Program-made: the position numbers and the translations under genes
The notes under the pieces: model-generated
Seen by the model: only the letters and a program-made list of their open reading frames with translations
Databases searched by the model: none
Told to the model about the DNA's origin: nothing
Assembly: GCA_018806915.1 (NCBI GenBank)
Contig: JAGKQI010000049.1
Coordinates: 1,178,001-1,242,000 of the forward strand
DNA from: Phytophthora colocasiae
Lineage: Eukaryota > Oomycota > Peronosporomycetes > Peronosporales > Peronosporaceae
Direction of reading: 5' to 3'
Length of the DNA stretch: 64,000 bases
Shown: one piece after another, positions 37,718 through 46,512 of the stretch
Position numbering within the stretch: the first letter of the stretch is position 1
How the letters are laid out: each line of letters opens with the position of its first letter

Positions 37718-40565
37718 TTACGCTTTCTGCTGGCGGATGTTCTTTCTCAAATGCGCTGGAATAAGCGAGCCGCACCCCCACACTGTGTGCCAGATCTGGC
37801 TGCAAGTGAGAGTATTACCAGTGTCTTCTCGGCGCACCTTCGCGCAGAGCGGCACGTAGCCACCACGAAGCAGCTCACAAGACGGGCAGTAGAAACTGCT
37901 TTCAAAGCTTTTCGTGTTCGGTTCAGCCAGAGCAGAGCACACCTTGCAGGAGTGCTGCCGGCGTTTGCGTCTGTACTTGTTTGGTGTTGTTACAGAGGCG
38001 GTGTTTTCCTGCGGGTATCGGAACGGAGACCAGCTCTTCAGCGTTCATGTTGGCCTCAAAGGTCGCCCGCGCGCTCACCCCATAAGCTCACGATGCAATC
38101 TCCGCATGTACTCGGCGTGCGTGGGTACTTGGTGTCCGCTCTGCTTCATCACAAGTATGGATAATAAAAGCCGTTCACAATGGCCATATCCACAAACCCC
38201 AGAAAAAAGCTGGCGATAATACTTCTTGAAGGCGACACACTGTTGCAGCGAGTAGCTTTGCAGTCGTAGCTGGTCATGAGTGTCTACCCCACCCATCCCA
38301 GCGTGATAATCAGCAACTAGTTGGGGGCAAGGCACTTTCTCCAGAGCTCCGGTGGCTTTGTTCCGCCGCGTGACCGACGTTGAGAGAGTTTAGCAGCCAA
38401 TTGATATCATGTGCACTGGTGAAGAGTCCATCCACGCCAACGCTACAAGCTCGGGGTGATCAACATCTTGGGCAATCTTGTAGGTCCCGCGTGGCATGTA
38501 CGCCGGGCGCTTCTTTTGCTTGAATTCAAGAGATTTCGGCCATCCGAGACGGTCGTTCCGGTGGGTGCCGACATAGTAAACCCATATCCCGAAGACGGAG
38601 TGCCAAAGCACAGGAAGAGTAGAAGTTGTCGGCGATAATAAGTCTTCTTCTTGGCTGCCCGTCGAAAGTCTTGGCCAAGTTTCGAATAACAGCCTTCTGC
38701 GCCACACCTTTAGCTTTCTTCTTGTCCTTCGTCTTACCGTACACCTCTACTCTGTACAATACAGAATACGATAAGCAGTTAGCAACTTACTCTGTACGAT
38801 ACTGAGCATAATAGAAAAGCAGGAAACAGCTTATTCTGTACAAGCCAGAATTACCTATTCTGTGTGAATTTCAAAGCTCGCTCACCTTGAACAGTAACCG
38901 TCTCAGCGCAACACGTCATATAGCATTTCGTGCCGTACTTGTGCGGCTTATCTTTGTTGTAGACTCGAATCGGATTGAACTGGCTGCGGTTAGGAATTGT
39001 GCCTTCATCAAAGCTTACACGCGCACCCAAGCGATAACCGCGCCGAAACGTTTTCTCCAATGCTTGAAGAATTGGACGGACTTTCCACGCCTTGTCGTGT
39101 GAAGACGCCCGCACCTGTTGAGTTACTTGCAAAATGAAGGTACCTTGTGATGATACGGAAGCGTTCACGTTTCATGTAGCGACTGAATGTTCCTCGGGGA
39201 ACAGCTCCATCCTCGCGAGTTGACCAATGCTTCTCTAACCCGTCCGTGTGACTGCAGAGTGTCCTCGCAGCCAGAAGGCCAATGACATGTAGAATCTCGT
39301 GCGGCTTGATAGGCTTCACACGTTCCAGCTTGAGCTTAATTTCAGTAAGGGGCTGAACCGTCTTCGATGGGTCCTTCGCTTGTGCTTCGAGCTGCTTCAT
39401 GCGTATCTTCTCGGCTGCACCTGGAATGCACTCCTGGCGGTACGCGTCACTCTCGCTTGCAATGTTCACCCACAGCGCCTTTGGAAGGAAGTAAAAGCCA
39501 TTCCTAGCGGTGACTTCGCGAATGCAGCTGCCGATTTCGTGACACCATACGACCCACTGTAGAGATCAGTGGCGCCACTCAACTGTAATTCATCTGCATC
39601 CCATACAATACAGAGTTAAATTATACCGCCAACACTATTCTGTATAAGACAGCTTTACCACTTCTGTGTTGGTCGAATATGCGCCACCACCAGACGTCTC
39701 ATGGCATCATCGTCTTGTGCAAACGCGTCACTATCGTCTTCCGAAATCGTCGTCAGACTCCACTTCGCTCTCGTACTCAGCAGGAGCCACAGGCACACAG
39801 CAACGCTTCGCCATTTTCATCAGCATCTTCGTCTTCATCATCTTCCTCACCGGCAGCACACAAATTTATATCGTCTGGGGCAACAGGGCCAAACAGGCGC
39901 TCCGACCGCAGTGCCTCCATGAAGTGGTCTGTGTCAAAGATGTCAATATCACCCTCACCACCTTCGTCACTCATCATCTCTTCGTCTTCATCTGGAACCT
40001 CAGTGATCTCGTTTGCCTGCGCAACATGTTCTGTACATTACCGATTAACCAATTCTGTAACAACCGGAATACATTATTCTGTACCAAACGGAATAACAAA
40101 TTCTGCGCCTTCTCACCTGACTGAGTTCTGATCCCCGCGGAAGCAGGCACAGCTTCCAGTGATGCCGATTCAGGGGGAGCTGGTACTAGCCGCCCTTGGT
40201 GCTGAGATGGTCTTATCGCGGCTTGCGACTGATCTACAGTGACTGGCTGTGTTGGGTTGACGACAGTAGATGAAGCAGCAACAGGTAGTTCGAGTTCTAG
40301 GAGTCCTGAGCGCATTGCAAACGCTACTAGCTCATTCTCTCCTAAACAGCACGTATACATTAGATCAGTGAGCTTCTAGACGGCACATAATAAAACGTAC
40401 CAACGAAGTGGCTTTCGCCCCGTTTGGAAGCGTCAAGTCGTCCGGTTACTCCAGGTTTCACATACGTGAAGTCCACGCTCAGGTCCCTCGGCTTCCTCGC
40501 CTTCCACCCTGCGTACGACAGCCTACGCCAGGCGCCTTGAACATCTTCGCGTCGGGTACGTCCAT
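37718..40565 (-). pseudogene. piggyBac transposase, multi-exon and decayed
   Basis: Read from the minus strand: an N-terminal exon from ATG at 40565 with the TYVKPGV..GRL block in a shifted frame; an acidic region (39777-39977); a helical block (39200-39470); a catalytic Asp in FDEGTIPNRSQFNP and KPHKYGTKCYMTC (39000-39040 and below); a second Asp in IIADNFYSS (about 38640); a third in DYHAGMGGVDTHDQ (about 38270-38310); and a C-terminal Cys-rich domain (SCKVCSAL..FYCPSCEL, 37718-37942). Gaps with GT..AG ends (such as 38752-38885) look like introns. A TAA stop near 38393-38395 and several frameshifts show it cannot make an intact protein. Confidence 0.8.
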
Positions 40566-40841
40566 CTTAGAGATGCTGCAATACTCGCAGGCGGGAAAAT
40601 CTTGAATGGCTGAGGTCAGGTGGGGGAGATTAGTTGCGAAACGTGAGCTCCAAATAGCATTATTCAGACCTCTACCGAGCTTATATCGTATTTTCTATAC
40701 TGCTGGGAAATCCCCGTCTATCTTCCCAGCACAGATCAGGTGTATGATGGGCTTCCCAAACCTCCATCTTACAAACCTTCATATGCGAAGAAAACTAGCG
40801 CTTCGAAGCTCTCAGAATATTTTTACTTGCAATAATACTTA

Positions 40842-40858
40842 TTCTGTATAATACAGAA
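40842..40858. repeat. subterminal palindrome, right end of element 1
   Basis: TTCTGTATAATACAGAA is identical to the left copy, 16 bp inside the right terminus. Confidence 0.8.
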
Positions 40859-42025
40859 TACGGCGTTACATGTGTTAAGGAGACAGATCGTCTTGTGATT
40901 TGCTCTTCGATGGCTACACTTGGGAAGAGGGACGACCAGGACGATATGCATCACAAGTTGACATTTTTTTTCATGTATTCATGGACCCAAGACGAGTACC
41001 TGGAAGCCATTGAGGATGGAGCTTTTTACGCATCGGTGGAGGACAAGTTGGACGCAACGAGTGTCTCTGAGGTGAATGAAGAAGACGAGGAGGACGACAA
41101 ACTCTGTGACGATGACAAGAAGAAGCGTGCGTGTCAATTGAAATTCTACTATGCTGGTGGCTCGAGTCGGTTCATGTTTCACTTCACCACTGAGGATGTG
41201 AAAAATACCCTTTCAAAGGTGGTTGACTGTACCCTAGACAAGACTGGGCTGAGTGGTGATGTTAACGTTGATACAATCAACAGGCTGTTTGGGATGCACT
41301 ATGACGGCCCCTATAGTGGACGTATCCCCGTGAGCTCGTACGTGGTCTATCTCTTCGCGCGGCATTGCGGATCGGACGTTATTTTTTTTGACTTGGCGTG
41401 GCATTTCAATATGTCCAACAATCCTTCGGTATATGGTCATCTCTTTGAATGGTTGTTTTTCGCAGCTGTTTCACAACGCAAGGTGAAGTTGTTCGGTGAT
41501 GAAGAAACTGTAGACATTTTTTTGCCCCAGGCGACTGTCCGCCGTTTTGATCCTAGAAAGCGATTCAAGAAAAGAAAACCGTCCACAGTCCAGAATGATG
41601 AAGATCGAGTCATTGAAGCAGATAAGTATTGGTTACAGCCTATCGCAGTTAACCAAGGAGGCTACGATGCGATGTATGTTGACGCTGAAACAGGAGAAGT
41701 CATTTTTGTCCAGATGCCCCGATCTGACAAGCATACTTTTGACATGACCCCTTTTCATGGTGTGCTACTGCAACTGAAAAGGGCAAAGGTGGATATTAAG
41801 AATGTGGTGATTTACTTTGTGGTCAAGCCGTGTCAGCATCCGAAGTTTGAGATTTCCAAAGTTGAAGGTCGCGGCTTGTTGGAACAATTTGATCCAAGTT
41901 GGAAAGGCCCAGAAGAAAACTGTGTGAAAGTGCGTGCTTTTGAAGCGCCACCATCAGTAGTTTAGTGTGGATGCGTAACTTCACTACTTAAGTAAAAGAT
42001 ATTTTACATTTTAGTGTGTCAATTC

Positions 42026-42425
42026 CATACGACTAACAGTTGAGTTGCTCACTCAAAGTTGTTCATTGACGAGAAGGCATGCGGACGAGTTTAGTTGTAC
42101 CCCCTGCACGTTTAAGATTAATGATGTATTTGTCGAGTACAGAATCTCACGTGGACGCTCTACATATCAACAATCTGTGAATTCGCTTCATGGGGCGAAT
42201 AGCTTGCTTCGAAAATACAACTACGTTAATACTTGAACGTGCAGCAAGAAAGTGGCGTTTTCATCACGACCAACTAGCCAGTTGAAGAGCACTTCGTCCG
42301 TTTCGGATCTCAAAACTAATCACGTAACCACGACGCAGCTAGTGACAAGGCGCTATGTACAAATTGAGCAAAATTAACGGCTTCGTTTTTTTACTCATGT
42401 GCCTCAGATTGATATCGACAAGGGT
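42026..42425 (+). repeat. mosaic of GPI-gene and CRN fragments upstream of CRN copy C
   Basis: The stretch 42026-42200 is a diverged copy of 36047-36240. The stretch 42292-42365 matches the Cys-rich coding part of the GPI-type gene at 31384-31470 (CGACGCAGCTAGTGACAAGG shared exactly). The stretch 42394-42425 matches the CRN coding segment at 36836-36870 (TGTGCCTCAGATTGATATCG shared). Nothing in it reads through as a gene. Confidence 0.7.
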
Positions 42426-43111
42426 GAAGAAGAAGATATGGAATTTTCGTGAAAAGTAGATCCCCTGCTTAGATACGACTACAAATTCTCTTCGATTTCT
42501 CAGCATTTCCGAATCCGCCAACTTGAGAAAAGATGGCCAAAGTGACGCTGCGATGCTTCAGAGGAAATATTTCCTGTTACAATCGATGCGAACAGATTTG
42601 TGAGTGGGTTGATAACTGCAATCAAGAATTTGCACCCGAACAAAATGAAGAATGTCGATGCTGACAAGATGGAGCTCTTTCTCACGAAGGTAGGAGGCGT
42701 ATGGCTGGATGGTGCGGGCGTGGCAGATCTGATGGTCGATGAGACTGGGTTGGTACTTGCAACGTTAGATAAGGATGGAACATGTCATGTCTTCGAGAAG
42801 ATGGAGCCATTGCGGTGGATTAACCCAATTAACGCGGAATTCTGTATTCGACAGATTAAGCGATATTGCAGGTGTAAATATTCCGCGAGCTTACACGCGG
42901 GAAGGTTGACAAGAATTCCCCGCATATGTGATTTTGTATGGGTGGGGGGTGGGGGGGTTTATCATTGGGATCGGTGCTGGTGAGATAGACGAGTATTTTC
43001 AGACAGCCATAGAAAATACAGTATAAACGACAAAGAGGTTTGAAAATACAGTTACGAACTAGTTTCTCTCCCCCTCCCCCCTGTCCTCAACCGCCACTTA
43101 TTTTCGAGACG

Positions 43112-44620
43112 ATGGACGCGCTGGACTACGTAGACGCGAAGAAGTTCAAGAAGCTGTGAAGTCGCCTGGTGAAGGACGGCCGGAAGGCAAGACATCCCAC
43201 AGGGCTGAATGTTGGCTACACGTATGTGAAGCCTGGCGTGAAGGGGAGGCTTCGCGAGGATCGGGCCAATGTGGACTACTTTGTCGGTAAGGTGCTTGGT
43301 ATGCAGATAAGGCATTGCTGGTACTAATATTCACTACTTCTAGGAGCAAAAAGTCTATGGCAGTAAGCCAGTTGTTCGGGTATAGGGCCACCGACCTCCT
43401 ATGAGCTAACGTTACGAGTTGGACAGCCGCCAACGGGGAAACTAGCGGCGTACGCGACGGCGCAGCTGCAAATACCAACTCCCCGAGCCGGACATGAGGC
43501 AAGTACAGGACAAGTTGCTGGGTCTGGTTGCGGTGATCAGGGGGACACAGAACCAGAATGTGTGTCTGACGGCGGTCGGGTGGATACAGAACAAGGTGGT
43601 GTGTCTGACGGCGGTGATCGGGTGGATACAGAACAAGGTGGTGTGTCTGACGGCGGTGATCGGGTGGATACAGAACAAGGTGGTGTGTCTGACGGCGGTG
43701 ATCGGGTGGATACAGAACAAGGTGGTGTGTCTGACGGTGGTGATCGGTTGGATACAGAACAACGCGGCGTTGATATTGCTTCGGTGGATTCTGATTCCGG
43801 GAACGATGCTAGCGACGAGGCCAAGACGGGTGACGAACCAGACGATTTGGATGCATTTGATCGTGACAACTTCATCATGGATGCAATGCGTGCTGAGAAC
43901 CTGTTTTCTACTCTGCACCTGATGACGTCAACGTTGTGCCTGATAGCTTCTCAGTCAGTGATGAGTCGGAAGAGGGAGACTCTGCTTTCAACGATATCGA
44001 TCCTGAGCTTGAGGAATTCGTGGACGATGTAGAATCCGATTCAGAGTATGAAGATGAAGGCGAGAATTTCCAGCAAGATGATGATGAAATGAGAGGGCTC
44101 GAGTGGGAAATCTTTGATCAAAACCATTGCGGTAAATCTGTCTTCTACAGAATACGTTTAGCCATGCTCTAACATATTCTGTATTCTTATGCTGTGTAGC
44201 TGATTTGAAGCTGGACAAAGTATGATAGACAGTATCCAGCACTTGTAGCCACAGCCTGGATGGACTCAAGTCCCGTGCATCTAATTTCGACAGGATGCTC
44301 CACAGCGCAGACTTGCGTGACGAGGAAAGACAAAAAGACAGGAGCTCACACGCCGGTCCCTTGCCCGCAGTTGATCGCAGACTACCATTCTGGCATGGAT
44401 GGTGTAGATACACATAATGACCAAATCCGGCTCCAATGGTATTCTATCCAGCGCTGCGTTGCATTCAAGAAATACTACCGACAACTATTTTTGCGTTTGT
44501 GGACATGGCACTTGTCAATGGATTCATTCTTCACAAAATTATCACGAAACGGAAGAGGGTAATCGTGTTCCCACCAACGCGGAGTACATGCGGTAGCTTC
44601 ACGTCGAGTTACTTGCAATT
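43112..44620 (+). pseudogene. piggyBac transposase remnant, catalytic core deleted
   Basis: The N-terminal exon from ATG 43112 has an in-frame TGA at 43157, then TYVKPGVKGRL..DYFVG followed by a GTAAGG donor-like site. The acidic domain (43562-44170) carries a 14-residue repeat array and the AFDRDNFIMDAMRAENLFS block that matches element 1. The sequence then jumps to the C-terminal catalytic block (PCPQLIADYHSGMDGVDTHNDQ, about 44360-44430), which has one residue inserted before DQ. The first two catalytic Asp blocks are missing. Confidence 0.8.
43562..43768 (+). repeat. 42-bp tandem repeats in transposase acidic domain
   Basis: Units beginning GTGTCTGACGGCGGTGATCG start at 43601, 43643, 43685 and 43727, plus a 39-bp first unit at 43562. 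Each codes for GVSDGGDRVDTEQG. Element 1 lacks this array. Confidence 0.85.
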
Positions 44621-45082
44621 ACAGCTATTAGTTTCGGTACGATCCGACACGCTGAATATCGGGCAAGTGTTCCGACTGGTAATCGCAACCACGTGCTGCG
44701 TAGCACATCTGAGCTCTACAAAGCTAAGTCGGGCAAGAGCAAGGGGAAGAGCAAAAGTCGGCAATATCTCTGTAAGGTCTGCTCAGCGTTGAGCCCACCC
44801 AAATGAAGAGCTTGAGACCAGATTCTAGTGCCGGGGTGTGCCGAGGCTCTCCAGGGTACATTCTTTTGTGAAATACGGTTCGGCGTCCAGAAGCAGGTAA
44901 CACGTTGACTTGCAGCCAAATATGGCACGGTGCATGGGGGTAGTGGGGCCGCGATTCCTGCGCACCTACGGGGAAGGATTCGCCTGCGGAAACGCAAGCG
45001 GGCGGAGGTTGACGCAGAAGAGAGTGAGGTGAGTAAATGGAGTGCTGAACAAACCTGGACTGGACGCTATGCCATTTTTCTT

Positions 45083-45160
45083 CGCGCTCACCAACTTTCG
45101 ACCAGTTCCATCCTCTACTTCTCTCTAAGTCTAGAACTGGTCGAAAAGTTGGTGAGCGCG
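45083..45160. repeat. long hairpin in right part of element 2
   Basis: Arms 45083-45108 and 45134-45160 are complementary over 26 bases with one bulge (GCGCTCACCAACTTT / AAAAGTTGGTGAGCGC), with a 25-base loop. It is not part of any coding frame. Confidence 0.75.
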
Positions 45161-46512
45161 CTCCCCTCACCTTGCACTCTCCACCACTAAAGCGACGTCG
45201 CCTGTTTGGAGAAAGCCGAACGTATTAGGAAGGAGATCAAAATAAGGAGTGTTGCTCATCATACCATATGCTAATCTACCCAATTGCAATCGTCAGATTT
45301 CATGCGTGACGGATACATTGTCGCTGCCTTGTTCACATACGCAGCATTTTTGCGACACTTCGCAGTGTCTAGCACTGGAAGGGCTTCTAACAGATAAATT
45401 GTTGCGATCGTCCAGCAATAATTAAACTAAGTCATTCTCTTAATCTGTATAATACAGAACAATTTCCCGCGTTAATTGGGTTAAGGACGTTAAATATTTT
45501 GGATCGGATTTTCAACTAGATGAGGACCAAATTCACGTGCTGGTAGTGATACCGAAGCCAAGGGAAGAGTTTCAACAAAACAAACGGCCTCGCATGGAAG
45601 ATGACGAAGTTGTCGACAATTTGCCTCAGATTGATATCAACTCGAATGAGAAGTATGTGACACTGCCGGCTGCGTTTCAGTACAAATGTGGTTTGGTGTG
45701 GAATTGTGACTTAAAGCTGTATCGTCGACCTCAAGTGCACGAGCTCTGGAACTTTTTGAAGGATAAAGTGATTGGTGAGAATATGAATGGATTCATTGCA
45801 GAGAGTTTGCCGAAAGCGAGCATTTTCCGTTTTGATCCGAAAAAGCGATTCAAGAAGTTCCAAGGTGGACGAATTAAAGCAGACCGTCATTGGCTACAGC
45901 CTGTCGCGTGGAACCAAGGAGGATACGATGTAGTGTACTTCGATACTAAAGACGGCAAAGTTTTCTTCGTCCAGGTGTCTCGATCGGACAAACATGACTT
46001 CAAGATGGACTATTTCCACGAAATGCTATCGAAACTACGCGAGGCAGGAATGAAGATTTGGAAAGTGATGATTTACTTAGTACGATGTATCTGCATTTTC
46101 AGCTTGATCACATTGATGGCCGCAATGTTTTGCAAGAGTTTGATGCACATTGGGTACGTCCAGAAGAAAACTGTGTCAAAGTGCGTGCTTTTGAAGCAGT
46201 TTCAAGGTTTCTCTAGTTTCTGACTACAGTTAAACTGAAGAAAATAAACTGTGACCGCAGTAGTCTGTCTGTCTTGGTCCCTTTCATTGCAACTTGCAAC
46301 GGTATTGCAGGTACAAAAGGTGGGGCATAATCTGCAGATGGACTGATGATGCCCTGAAATTTTGGAGCGTAAACCTGATTATTACCCTACTTACCACACT
46401 TACAAAAACCAAGTCAACGACCGTTATTTTCGCCAGCTGTGCTTACCGATCAATAAAGCTCCGCACTGTTCGACTTCATTTGTCAAGTTGCCATCGCTTC
46501 CGACCTTCAATA

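Larger units (their letters stand above)
37285..40874 (-). mobile_element. piggyBac-family DNA transposon 1 inside CRN copy B
   Basis: The element is 3590 bp, with the TTAA target duplicated on both sides. Imperfect terminal inverted repeats (CCCTTGTAACGCC on the left, CACATGTAACGCC read inward on the right) are each followed within about 25 bp by the palindrome TTCTGTATAATACAGAA. The interior encodes a piggyBac-type (DDE_Tnp_1_7) transposase on the minus strand, broken by stops and frameshifts. It is therefore probably non-autonomous. Confidence 0.92.
36416..41965 (+). pseudogene. Crinkler copy B, split by a piggyBac insertion
   Basis: This is an inverted near-copy of the gene at 33582-35531. 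The left part (36416-37284) holds the LFLAK motif, a HVLVVVP motif, the P-loop and the Walker-B-like segment. The right part (40875-41965) holds the acidic insert and the nuclease-like C-terminus. Between them lies a 3590-bp element flanked by TTAA at 37281-37284 and 40875-40878. Both halves are in the same frame relative to each other and lack other stops. As it stands, the left part reads a few codons into the element and stops at 37313-37315. Small differences from copy A include two extra codons after LFLAKK. Confidence 0.9.
42824..45480 (+). mobile_element. piggyBac-family DNA transposon 2 inside CRN copy C
   Basis: The element is 2657 bp. TTAA duplications lie at 42820-42823 and 45481-45484, with perfect 14-bp terminal inverted repeats CCCAATTAACGCGG. 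Subterminal palindromes lie at 42840-42856 (degenerate) and 45443-45459. It is related to element 1, but with different termini beyond the CCC start and AACGC core, and in the opposite transcriptional orientation. The interior retains only parts of a transposase, so it is a non-autonomous deletion derivative. Confidence 0.92.
42533..46223 (+). pseudogene. Crinkler copy C, decayed and split by a second piggyBac
   Basis: The ATG at 42533 is followed within 30 codons by a frameshift into the frame that aligns with CRN A/B (from about 42560). That frame has LFLTK in place of LFLAK and a VWLDGAG stretch. A piggyBac element (42824-45480) interrupts it with TTAA on both sides. After it the frame resumes, with HVLVVIP near 45536. 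The P-loop NTPase part is absent: sequence jumps from the conserved VHELWNF block to FDPKKRFKK and the nuclease-like end. A further frameshift near 46075 disrupts the C-terminus. It is clearly non-functional, and the upstream sequence is related to that of copy B. Confidence 0.85.

Noticed and set aside
43494..43922. Frame with repeated WIQNKVVCLTAVIG
   Set aside because: It is the shifted frame of the 42-bp repeats; the DGGDRVDTEQ frame continues into sequence shared with element 1.
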